Notes: generated from the sequence alone by a model not told the origin. 8,080 nucleotides of DNA from JBGPIK01 sp041484845 (GCA_041484845.1 JBGPIK010000318.1:1-8080); one strand, 5' to 3'. Counted from the first letter of the stretch, positions 1-6,505 are shown. A program made the numbers and translations.

Positions 1-1531
1 CCCGTGATCCCTTGGGCGCCTGGAGGTCGGTTGCCCGTGGCAGGCGTTGTTCTGAACCATCCGATCTAATCAAATAGGCTTCATTGGTCGCGCCTTCTTT
101 GCCACCGAGAATCCCCCAAGGCGGGCACGTGGAACGAATCATCGTATTTCTCAATCGGCCGTCAATCTCGAGCGCAAAAATTCCCTCGGTACCCAGACCT
201 CCCCGAAATTTCCCTGCGCCGCCGGAGTCTTGGCGAAGTCGCATCGACTCAATAAGAATCGGCGACTTCGTCTCCGTGACCTCGATCGGCACCATATATT
301 CGTCTCCCTGCTGGATCGCGCATTTTGGCGACGGTCCGTCCGCCGTTGGTCGCGCGCCGTGGCCGCCAATATGGGGGGCGCTCATATGGAAAAATCGTCT
401 CTTGGCTTCATCGAAACCGCTTACCCCGACTCCTCTGGCGTCCCCCCGCGTGGCGGCCGGAACACGTTCGGGAACGGCATCCGATAGCGCTTTGAAGATC
501 GTGTCAAGAATGGTCGGAAAAGGGACAGACCAGTGCGCTAGGGCTGCGGGCGGACGGGCATTGAGGAGCTTTCCTTTCGGGCAGATCACTTCAAGTGGCC
601 GAAAACAACCTTCGTCCGATGGTAATCGCGGCGTGGTCAAACACTTGAAAGCGATCCTGGCTACGTTCAAAGCGCCGCCAAAGTAGCCGCTATTAAGCGG
701 ACCTTTCACCTGATCCGCTATGTCGGAGAAATCGATAACCATGCGGTCATCATTGACTCGAATTGAAACTGCAATCTTGACGGGGCGGTCCAATTCAATG
801 CCGTCATTGTCCAAAAACGCTTGCGCGGCGTACGTGCCGTTGGATATCCCGCTTAAAGAAGTTCTGGCGGCTCGCTCCGACATATCCCATCCTTCATGGA
901 TCGCGAAAAGAACCTCGCGGCTGCCGCCCCACTTAGACAAAAGATCGGTGAAGCGCTTCTCGCCAAGCTTGCAGGCTGCCACCTGCGCATGAAAATCGCC
1001 CAAGGTGATGTCGGGAAAACGAGAGTTGTCCTGAATAATCCGCAGCAGTTGCTTGTCGGGTTTTCCCCGGTCATAGACCTTGATCGATCTTAGCTGAATG
1101 CCTTCCTGAAAAATGTCAGTCGATCTCGTACCCGTCGAACCTACCGTCATGCCGCCGATGTCTTGCCAATGAGCGCGCACGCAAGCGAACGCGATTAGTT
1201 CTTGAGCGAAATATATCGGGGTGAACACGACGACATTGTTAAGGTGCTGACCTTGCGATTCCGGGTCGTTGGACAACAGTACATCGCCTTCATGGATTTC
1301 ATCCTGTTCGACCATGGCAGCCTTAACAATAAATCCAAGGTCCGCGGTAAAGGCGGGATGAGTAAATCTTGATTGGATAATAATCCGACCTTCGGGATCA
1401 ACGAACCCCACCGCAAAGTCTCTCACCTCATAATTCATGTAACCGTAAGAGCTGCGCCAAAAGTTTTTGGTCATCTCGTCGCCGTATGCAAGCAACGATG
1501 ACCGAATAATCTCCCGACTTATGGTGTCCAT
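1..1531 (-). CDS. hyuB: Hydantoinase B / 5-oxoprolinase (HyuB) family subunit, 3'-truncated by window edge
   Basis: Reading the minus strand from the ATG at 1531-1529 gives 510 codons with no stop down to base 2, so the gene continues past the left edge. The family usually has roughly 550-600 residues, so only the C-terminal tail is missing. Seen: 'LLSNDPESQGQHLNNVVVF' (about residues 85-103), 'HWQDIGG' (121-127), 'GPLNSGYFGG' (277-286) and the glycine-rich 'DSGGAGKFRGGLGTEG' (435-450), all at the places expected for the Hydantoinase_B family. An AAGGAG ribosome binding site (1542-1547) lies about 10 bases before the ATG. Family members pair with a HyuA-type ATP-binding subunit to hydrolyse hydantoin or 5-oxoproline rings, or act in related carboxylases. 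The true substrate cannot be told. No hyuA lies upstream; it could be downstream, outside the window. Recognition of the family is very secure, the exact reaction is not. Confidence 0.93.
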   Translation of the reverse strand, partial: MDTISREIIRSSLLAYGDEMTKNFWRSSYGYMNYEVRDFAVGFVDPEGRIIIQSRFTHPAFTADLGFIVKAAMVEQDEIHEGDVLLSNDPESQGQHLNNVVVFTPIYFAQELIAFACVRAHWQDIGGMTVGSTGTRSTDIFQEGIQLRSIKVYDRGKPDKQLLRIIQDNSRFPDITLGDFHAQVAACKLGEKRFTDLLSKWGGSREVLFAIHEGWDMSERAARTSLSGISNGTYAAQAFLDNDGIELDRPVKIAVSIRVNDDRMVIDFSDIADQVKGPLNSGYFGGALNVARIAFKCLTTPRLPSDEGCFRPLEVICPKGKLLNARPPAALAHWSVPFPTILDTIFKALSDAVPERVPAATRGDARGVGVSGFDEAKRRFFHMSAPHIGGHGARPTADGPSPKCAIQQGDEYMVPIEVTETKSPILIESMRLRQDSGGAGKFRGGLGTEGIFALEIDGRLRNTMIRSTCPPWGILGGKEGATNEAYLIRSDGSEQRLPRATDLQAPKGSR

Positions 1532-1673
1532 GTTTCAAAGTCTCCTTGGAATCGTGAAGGTGGCCACAGAGCCACGCCATGCTCACATCCACTGCTTTAG
1601 GCCAGTTCAATTCGCGGGTATCTACTTTTTGAGTTATCGACGAGTCGTCGAGATAGTGGCGTTGTCTTACTTC

Positions 1674-1705
1674 GGGCCGTGGCACGATGAAGAGAGGCAC
1701 GGCCC
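1674..1705. repeat. Stem-loop with perfect 8-bp arms
   Basis: GGGCCGTG at 1674-1681 pairs with CACGGCCC at 1698-1705 across a 16-base loop. No T-run follows on either strand, so it does not look like an intrinsic terminator. It lies about 140 bases upstream of the hyuB-like start on the minus strand and could be a leader structure, a protein site or a repeat remnant. Confidence 0.5.
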
Positions 1706-1928
1706 TGTTGCGAAAGTAACTCTTTGTGCGACTCCTTGATCCGTATGTAAAATCTTTTCGGCCTCTGCCGTTGCCCTCATGAATTGCCCGACAAGCGAAA
1801 GCGATTATCTGGGACGAGCAACCTTTCGCCTTGCCATGCGGAGTTAATTTAGAAGCATCCATACCGCAAGCTGAAGAAAATATCCATGATTCTTTGCGAG
1901 GGGACTTGCGGTTGACATAACGACGGGT

Positions 1929-1947
1929 CACCGGATACTCTCCGGTG
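1929..1947. repeat. Stem-loop with 7-bp arms next to an A-tract
   Basis: CACCGGA (1929-1935) and TCCGGTG (1941-1947) form a compact hairpin with a five-base loop. A run of seven A's follows at 1949-1955 on the plus strand. Read on the minus strand, the T-run precedes the stem, so neither direction gives the stem-then-U-tract order of an intrinsic terminator. Function unknown. Confidence 0.45.
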
Positions 1948-2087
1948 CAAAAAAATTGGATCCCTGGGGCCAATTCAATTTGGAAAGGTGTTTGACTCTT
2001 GAACGCGAGTGGGTCCCAGAGGTATGGAAATCAAACAGTCTTGCTCGGCGGACGCGACGCGAAAAGAATATTCCGATAAGACAGCGG

Positions 2088-2236
2088 CTGTGTCGCAATG
2101 CCGCAGGCACCGATTTGTCATTCCGAACGAATGTGAGGAATCTAAGATGGATTTCTCCCTTCGGTCGAAACAAGGATTTCTCGTTGCGCTCGAAATGACA
2201 GAGGAATAAGTACAGAATTTCGAGATTGCGACACAG
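2088..2236. repeat. Nested inverted-repeat (palindromic, MITE/REP-like) element
   Basis: Outer arms: CTGTGTCGCAAT at 2088-2099 and its exact complement ATTGCGACACAG at 2225-2236 (12 of 12). Inner element: 2116-2200 begins TGTCATTCCGAACG and ends CGCTCGAAATGACA; its roughly 28-base ends are imperfect inverted repeats. The inner ends match the widespread 'TCATTCCGA...GAGGAATC' intergenic palindrome seen dispersed in many bacterial genomes. The 7-mer ACAGCGG stands directly before the left arm (2081-2087) and again four bases after the right arm (2241-2247), as a target duplication might. No transposase is encoded, so any movement would need help in trans. The right end lies only about ten bases before the ribosome binding site of the next gene. 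Confidence 0.8.
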
Positions 2237-2245
2237 TCACACAGC

Positions 2246-2250
2246 GGAGG
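2246..2250 (+). promoter_or_regulatory. Ribosome binding site fixing the CMD-family start
   Basis: GGAGG lies five bases before the ATG at 2256. An upstream in-frame TTG at 2226 lies inside the repeat's right arm, has no ribosome binding site, and would add ten residues unlike the family N-terminus. The ATG at 2256 is therefore chosen. Confidence 0.8.
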
Positions 2251-2255
2251 GGCAC

Positions 2256-2801
2256 ATGAGCCGTTTACCCGTTCTTAACGTAGAAGATCTTACAGCGGAA
2301 CAGAAGCGCATTTACGACGAGATTGCCCGGGTCCGCCACGGCGTCGTGCGCGGGCCGTTTCCCATCTGGCTCAGAATACCCGAACTCGCGGATGGTGCTA
2401 ACCAGTTTGGCAACGTGCTGCGGATGCACGGCAAACTGGAAAAGCGCCTGTTCGAGCTTATGGTGTTGATCGTTGCCCGCCATTGGTCGGCGCAGTACGA
2501 GTGGTTCGCGCACGCGAAATCCGCCCTGGAGGCCGGTCTTTCACCCGAGATAGTGGACGCGATTCAAAATCGCCGGCGGCCTGAGTCTCTTCGGGAGGAT
2601 GAGCAACTTATCTACGAGATCGTTACCGAGATCGTAGATACACGGACCCTCAGCCAGCCAAGCTATGATCGCGCCCTGGCTGCGCTGGGTCTTGATCTTG
2701 TGATCGAGCTGATTACGGCCGCGGGCTTTTACGCTATGATCGCCATGGTCTTGAACGCTTTCGATGCCCCGGTGCCAACCGGTGAGCGACCGCTTCGGTA
2801 A
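2256..2801 (+). CDS. Carboxymuconolactone decarboxylase (CMD)/AhpD-like family protein without cysteines
   Basis: The product has 181 residues, in the usual range for single-domain CMD family proteins. The all-helical CMD core is seen at about residues 45-110: 'LEKRLFELMVLIVARHW' (61-77), then 'QYEWFAHAKSALEAGLS' (80-96), which carries the conserved histidine (H86) and the AGLS turn. AhpD-type members carry a redox C-x-x-C pair just before this histidine; here the stretch is Q-Y-E-W, and the whole protein contains no cysteine. It therefore cannot act as a thiol peroxidase or reductase like AhpD. It is closer to the lactone-decarboxylase-like branch, though many such proteins are uncharacterised and the substrate is unknown. 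It starts right after the nested repeat and converges on the diguanylate cyclase gene with a 33-base gap. Cytoplasmic; no signal peptide or membrane segment. Confidence 0.88.
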   Translation: MSRLPVLNVEDLTAEQKRIYDEIARVRHGVVRGPFPIWLRIPELADGANQFGNVLRMHGKLEKRLFELMVLIVARHWSAQYEWFAHAKSALEAGLSPEIVDAIQNRRRPESLREDEQLIYEIVTEIVDTRTLSQPSYDRALAALGLDLVIELITAAGFYAMIAMVLNAFDAPVPTGERPLR

Positions 2802-2822
2802 ACCGCAATGGCACGCGAGTGC

Positions 2823-2845
2823 GCGCGCGCTCCGTTAACGCGCGC
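2823..2845. terminator. GC-rich stem-loop between convergent genes, possible bidirectional terminator
   Basis: GCGCGCG (2823-2829) pairs with CGCGCGC (2839-2845) around a nine-base loop. The right arm overlaps the stop codon and last codons of the diguanylate cyclase gene on the minus strand. Its position between two convergent 3' ends suits transcription stopping, but no T-tract follows on either strand, so it would be a weak or factor-dependent terminator. Confidence 0.35.
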
Positions 2846-4331
2846 CGCGAACTGCTTTCGAACCATTAGGACTCTCCTCCGCCCGGTAGGTAAACACGCG
2901 GTCGCCCCCGGCCTGCTTCGCGGCATACAGGGCATGGTCGGCCGCATGGAGCAATTCAGATGCCGTGCAACCGTGTTCAGGCGTCGCGGCAACGCCGGCG
3001 GATATGTTGATCGGGCCGAGCACTTGATCGCCGTACCGAATCGGCAATTCTTTGACCAGGGCGCGGATTTGGTCCACGCGTCGCTGGGAATCTGCCAGCG
3101 ATGAATCGGGCAGCACGAGGACAAACTCATCGCCGCCATAGCGGCACGAGATATCGCTCTTGCGCAGTTTCTCGCACAGCGCTTGCGCCAACTCGCGCAA
3201 CATCGAGTCGCCGGCATCGTGACCAAAGGTATCGTTGAATGGCTTAAAGTTATCGAGGTCGAGCATCGCGACGCAGAGCGGCGAATTGCCACGCTGCGCA
3301 CGATACAGCTCGCGTCCTAGATTCTCTTCCAAATAGCGCCGATTGCACAGTCCGGTCAGCGGATCATGGGTAGCCTGTTGGCGCAACTCCTCCCGTAGTT
3401 TCAAATTATACAAAGACACCTTGATCGTTTCGCCCACAGCCACGGCCAGTTGTTGCCTCGTGATCGAACCTATAGTCTTTCCCGCCGCGCTGGTGAGACA
3501 CAACAGTCCGGTTGTTCCGCTCCTGACTATCAAAGGCACACACAAATAGCCTGCCTGTGGTTGATGGACAAAGTGATGACACAGCAAATCCACGCGGGGA
3601 TCGCTGACTTCATGCAATTGACCTCGCCGTATCGCCCAACAGCCCTCCAATGAAAAGCGGGACTCAAGCGGCGCCTCGTTGCCCCAGTGGGCAACCAGCT
3701 CAAAGTGTTGATTCGGACCGCGCGAAATAGCTAATCCGCCACTGTCCCCGGAAAATAATTCATCCGCCAGCAGGCCAACCACCTGGTAGGCCTCGGCCTG
3801 GGTTGTGCAGGATTGAAGCAGATCGTTCAGGCGGATAAGCGACTTCATTTCCTCGTCACGCCTTTGCAATTCAGCCACCGAAGCCATCAACTTGTCATTG
3901 GCCGTCCTTATCCCATCCTCCGCGCGTTTGCGGGCGGTGATATCGCGGACGTTGCATTGGATCACGCGCTCGCCAGCGACCAGATAGACATTGCTGACGA
4001 ACTCCACCTGGATTTGCTGTCCGGCTTTGGTTTCCAACGGCAGATTCTCGTAACGGACGTATTCCTTTTGCTGCAAGTCGTGCATGGCGTCCTGGCTTGC
4101 GGCAATATCTCTGACCGGACCGATTTCCCAGAGCGCCTTGCCGATCAACTCGCTGTGAGAATATCCCAGCAAGTCCTCCAGGAACGGGTTGACGTCAGTG
4201 ATCCGTCCCGTGTCCGCATCCAAGAGGAATATACCGTCCTTAGCCGTCTCGAAGAGGCGCCGGTAGCGAACTTCGGAAGCCCGCAACTGCTCAAGCGTCC
4301 ACGTGGCGATCTTGTCGGTCTTATCTTCCAT
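2835..4331 (-). CDS. PAS-GAF-GGDEF sensor diguanylate cyclase
   Basis: The product has 498 residues and condenses two GTP into the second messenger c-di-GMP. Domains in order: PAS at about 17-137 ('LFETAKDGIFLLDADTGRI', ending in the usual 'RDITARKRAE'), a short helical linker, GAF at about 167-315, then GGDEF from about 320 to 485. The catalytic motif is an intact GGDEF (399-403) inside 'RYGGDEFVLVLP'. The product-inhibition site RxxD is present as RKSD (390-393), five residues upstream, so both catalysis and feedback inhibition look possible. There is no membrane segment or signal peptide, so it should sense a cytoplasmic cue; its ligands are unknown. I chose the ATG at 4331 because a purine-rich GGAAGGGGG lies just upstream. 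A TTG at 4385 would add 18 residues but has no such site. It appears to be a single-gene unit. Confidence 0.95.
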   Translation of the reverse strand: MEDKTDKIATWTLEQLRASEVRYRRLFETAKDGIFLLDADTGRITDVNPFLEDLLGYSHSELIGKALWEIGPVRDIAASQDAMHDLQQKEYVRYENLPLETKAGQQIQVEFVSNVYLVAGERVIQCNVRDITARKRAEDGIRTANDKLMASVAELQRRDEEMKSLIRLNDLLQSCTTQAEAYQVVGLLADELFSGDSGGLAISRGPNQHFELVAHWGNEAPLESRFSLEGCWAIRRGQLHEVSDPRVDLLCHHFVHQPQAGYLCVPLIVRSGTTGLLCLTSAAGKTIGSITRQQLAVAVGETIKVSLYNLKLREELRQQATHDPLTGLCNRRYLEENLGRELYRAQRGNSPLCVAMLDLDNFKPFNDTFGHDAGDSMLRELAQALCEKLRKSDISCRYGGDEFVLVLPDSSLADSQRRVDQIRALVKELPIRYGDQVLGPINISAGVAATPEHGCTASELLHAADHALYAAKQAGGDRVFTYRAEESPNGSKAVRGAR

Positions 4332-4437
4332 TTCAGAACCCCCTTCCTCGCCGGTACGCTGTTCAACGAAAGAAAACCAAATCAATGTAGCGAGAGAGTT
4401 TATAGGGTTAGTATCTTACGCTTAGCGGTAAGAGTTC

Positions 4438-4453
4438 TGTCCAATATTGGACA
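4438..4453. promoter_or_regulatory. Perfect 16-bp palindrome, candidate operator
   Basis: TGTCCAATATTGGACA is a perfect 16-base dyad. It lies 107 bases upstream of the chosen diguanylate cyclase start and just before the rmlA remnant. Its size and symmetry fit a site for a dimeric regulator, and dyads of the form TGTCC-N-GGACA are known for some activators. I cannot name the protein. I found no convincing promoter placed correctly relative to it. Confidence 0.45.
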
Positions 4454-4495
4454 ATTGATGCAATTATAACGCGGGCAGGGGCCCGAAGCCAACGG

Positions 4496-4654
4496 GAAAT
4501 TACTGACTTCAATCGCGCCTATTTACAACGAGGCGAACTCCATGTCGAGAAACTGGGGAGGGGGATTGCATGGCTCGATGCTGGAACACCAGAAGCTCTG
4601 CTGGAAACGAGCCGCTTTATGGGGATTCTTGAAGCAACGCCGCAGGTCTCGTAA
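4496..4654 (+). pseudogene. rmlA: C-terminal remnant of glucose-1-phosphate thymidylyltransferase (RmlA/RfbA)
   Basis: An open plus-strand frame from 4496 to the TAA at 4652-4654 encodes 52 residues beginning 'EITDFNRAYLQRGELHVEKL' and continuing with 'GRGIAWLDAGTPEALLE'. This is the conserved near-C-terminal block of RmlA, the enzyme making dTDP-glucose from glucose-1-phosphate and dTTP in the dTDP-rhamnose pathway. The intact protein is about 290 residues. The nucleotidyltransferase core is absent upstream, where resemblance stops near the palindrome at 4438-4453. The usual last roughly 40 residues are missing too, replaced by an early stop after 'EATPQVS'. No start codon or ribosome binding site serves it. 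It is a decayed fragment of a lost sugar-nucleotide gene. Certain as to homology, and very unlikely to be expressed or active. Confidence 0.82.
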
Positions 4655-4963
4655 GTTTTCCCCGCGCTATTCCAGCTACCTATACGCACTTTCCGACCTA
4701 TTGACACGCTGTCCAGACTTTACTACAGGGATATCGTAACAAGGCAGTAACAGCCTCCCCATCTTTGGCACATCATTCCTGGTCATGTGAGGCCCAACTA
4801 AGGATTCGTACTCTGGCGAATCTGGAGCCAAAATCAATCAGGTGCATGAATAATGCATTTCGTTTTCCGTGTCGCCCACAGAGCGGTTAAATCCTTACTT
4901 CTTATGTTTCCATCGGGCCTTGCCTCAAATGCCATTTCGTAGAATCCACGAAAGGCGAGGAAC
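4655..4963. other. Intergenic stretch without a recognisable gene
   Basis: No frame on either strand resembles a known protein, and no continuation of the rmlA fragment or of a neighbouring rhamnose-pathway gene is visible. It holds two small hairpins, GATTCG/CGAATC (4803-4822) and TGCAT/ATGCA (4843-4857). There is a TTGACA at 4701-4706 with a poor -10 candidate (TACAGG, 17-base spacer), too weak to call a promoter. It must contain the 5' region of the gene starting at 4964. Confidence 0.5.
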
Positions 4964-6217
4964 ATGAAAAATTTCAACTGGAGAGAGCTTTTAACGCAAC
5001 ATTCCATTTTTGTGGGCCTCAACGCGAAGGAGGTCGATCGGATAATCGACCAGCTTCTTGACCAGAAGGCCTCCGAGGAGAGGGAATACTCTAAAGGGAA
5101 GATCATCGTTAGAGAGGGAGAGCTTGGCGATTCGGTCTTCCTCCTCGGGTTAGGCGCCGTGGAGGTCGTCCTGCGAGAGGAAGACGACCACGAGACCCGT
5201 GTCGCCATTTTAAAACCAGGTGAATTTTTCGGCGAGATGGCCCTCCTTGAGGGGAAACCGAGGGCGGCGACGGTGAGGGCCATTCAGAGCTGCACTTTGC
5301 TGGAGTTCAACGGCCAGGAGTTTCTTAAACTGTTAGACGAGCATCGAGATGTCGAATCTAAGATGCTTCTAAGATTGAGCGAGAGGTTAAGACATGCAAA
5401 CGAGCAAGTCGTAGCGGTAAGGTTGAAGGGCGTTGATGAGAAACTCAAATTGTTTAGCGAAAAGGTTGATGCGGAGGTAAAAAAGATCGGCGCATCTGTA
5501 ACAGAAGCTCGCGCTATGACGGATCAAACAAAGTCACGAGCAGATGACATTATCAGCAGTTTCGAGAGAACTCGGAGCTGGCTGACATTGATCGTATCTT
5601 TTGTTATCGGCCTCCTTACCCTTGGAGGGTTGGTCAGTGGAGGAATTGGGTACTGGTTTTATCACCGGGTTAACACCTTGTTGGAGGGCGCCGAAAAAAC
5701 TGTAAAAGAGATAGAGAACTTTAATGCCAAAGTAGTCGGAATACGACAAGATATTGTTGACCAGTTATATATGCCCATGTTCAAAGAGGCGCTTAAGAAA
5801 CAACCCGCCGACGCAATTTTAGCTTATGGTTCGCTCCAGACTATTCAACCTAACAAAGAGTTCTTTAGGCCTTTGTACGAAATTCAGTTGTCAATACAGA
5901 ACGAGAAATCGACCAGAGACTATACTGAGCTTTTATCCCAGATCTTGAAAGATGCCAAAGATGCTGACAAGCCTGGCGAGGTGACCCAAGCCTACTACCT
6001 GCTGTTGACGAATCAGATTTTAGTTAGAGATGAAACATTCCTCAACGGGGAAGAATTTAAGTCGACTTTTTCCGACCTTGTAAAGTTTATCAGAGACAAC
6101 AAAGACCGAATGAAAATAAAGGATTTACCGGTTATCGAAAAAACATCTTTCCCGAGCACAGATAGAATCAAGCTGGAAAAGTTCCTGCTCGTGGATAAAG
6201 AAATCCGTAAGCCCTGA
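4964..6217 (+). CDS. Membrane protein with N-terminal cyclic-nucleotide-binding domain and uncharacterised C-terminal domain
   Basis: The product has 417 residues. Residues about 14-140 form a cNMP-binding beta-roll of the CRP/PKA type, with the phosphate-binding cassette 'GEFFGEMALLEGKPRAATV' (87-104 region). The conserved Glu91 and Arg100 are both present, so ligand binding looks intact; the PRAATV form resembles cAMP-type PKA sites. No helix-turn-helix follows, so this is not a transcription factor. Residues about 145-204 are charged and helical, probably coiled coil. About 206-233 is one hydrophobic, glycine-rich membrane segment. Residues 235-417 are a helical, lysine-rich region I do not recognise. 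With a cytoplasmic cNMP domain, that tail would be outside the inner membrane. There is no channel pore, cyclase or kinase motif. AAAGG lies eight bases before the ATG. The codons are A/T-richer than the neighbours' (20 G/C in bases 5701-5760). Role unknown; possibly cyclic-nucleotide-controlled signalling across the membrane. Confidence 0.85.
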   Translation: MKNFNWRELLTQHSIFVGLNAKEVDRIIDQLLDQKASEEREYSKGKIIVREGELGDSVFLLGLGAVEVVLREEDDHETRVAILKPGEFFGEMALLEGKPRAATVRAIQSCTLLEFNGQEFLKLLDEHRDVESKMLLRLSERLRHANEQVVAVRLKGVDEKLKLFSEKVDAEVKKIGASVTEARAMTDQTKSRADDIISSFERTRSWLTLIVSFVIGLLTLGGLVSGGIGYWFYHRVNTLLEGAEKTVKEIENFNAKVVGIRQDIVDQLYMPMFKEALKKQPADAILAYGSLQTIQPNKEFFRPLYEIQLSIQNEKSTRDYTELLSQILKDAKDADKPGEVTQAYYLLLTNQILVRDETFLNGEEFKSTFSDLVKFIRDNKDRMKIKDLPVIEKTSFPSTDRIKLEKFLLVDKEIRKP

Positions 6218-6228
6218 AGCTCATACCA

Positions 6229-6456
6229 TCAGCAGCGCACATCCCACCACACAAGTCCCCGCTGATCGAGCACATTGTCCCCATCTTTGCTGCGATTCGA
6301 TTTCTCGCACTCCGGAAAACTCATTCCATTCCGACGCCACTCGCTCGTTAAAGAAGGTCGTTCCTTGCAACAGCCGTCCACAGCGAAAACCTGGCGATAA
6401 TAGGGAATCGCAACCGCGAAAAGCGAGAACCCGAAAATAAGAAGGAATTTTTTCAT
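6229..6456 (-). CDS. Small secreted four-cysteine protein of unknown function
   Basis: The product has 75 residues. Residues 1-25 form a signal peptide: MKK, a hydrophobic core, then a likely cleavage after 'VFA' (25), leaving about 50 residues. The mature part has Cys29, Cys30, Cys50 and the C-terminal Cys75, enough for two disulfides, and ends in 'GLVWWDVRC'. An AGGAG ribosome binding site lies six bases before the ATG, and a good promoter stands upstream (6506-6535), so this small frame is very likely real. I have the impression of similar short 'CC...W...C...WWD..C' secreted proteins in other bacteria but cannot name a family or function. It converges on the cNMP-binding membrane protein gene with an 11-base gap, and its 5' side is divergent from the iclR-type gene. 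Confidence 0.8.
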   Translation of the reverse strand: MKKFLLIFGFSLFAVAIPYYRQVFAVDGCCKERPSLTSEWRRNGMSFPECEKSNRSKDGDNVLDQRGLVWWDVRC

Positions 6457-6505
6457 ATTGTTCTCCTCTCTGTTCTTTCTTACAGGGATAGGCTTATTCT
6501 CTTCG

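Larger units (their letters stand above)
1532..2087. other. Long intergenic stretch without a recognisable gene
   Basis: Between the hyuB-like start and the nested repeat at 2088 I find no open frame with family resemblance on either strand. A minus-strand frame stays open across about 1428-1973, but it overlaps hyuB in another frame, has no convincing ribosome binding site and resembles nothing I know. Two stem-loops (1674-1705 and 1929-1947) are the only clear structure. This is an unusually long gap for a bacterial chromosome and could be a decayed gene or old mobile DNA. Confidence 0.6.

Noticed and set aside
84..686. 200-codon plus-strand frame
   Set aside because: It lies wholly antisense to the hyuB-like gene and is rich in proline and serine as expected of a shadow frame; it has no family resemblance.
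1929..1957. Hairpin plus A-tract as an intrinsic terminator
   Set aside because: On the plus strand the stem is followed by A's, and on the minus strand the T's come before the stem, so neither strand has the needed order.
1428..1973. Minus-strand open frame of 181 codons upstream of and overlapping hyuB
   Set aside because: It overlaps the well-supported hyuB start in another frame, has no convincing ribosome binding site, low-plausibility composition and no recognisable motif. It is probably a chance opening in non-coding DNA.
1600..1980. Direct repeat GGCCAGTTCAATT (1600-1612) and GGCCAATTCAATT (1968-1980) as ends of an inserted element
   Set aside because: They are only 13 bases with one mismatch, no inverted repeats lie inside them, and the enclosed sequence has no mobile-element features.
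4701..4729. TTGACA with TACAGG 17 bases later as a promoter for the gene at 4964
   Set aside because: The -10 box matches at only three of six bases, and the distance to the start codon would be more than 200 bases.
4734..4744. TCGTAACAAGG, identical to a stretch near the 3' end of 16S rRNA
   Set aside because: Only 11 bases match, and the sequences on both sides do not continue into rRNA. Chance similarity.
4834..5283. Minus-strand frame of 149 codons
   Set aside because: It is antisense to the cNMP-binding domain coding region; its serine- and arginine-rich composition is typical of a shadow frame.
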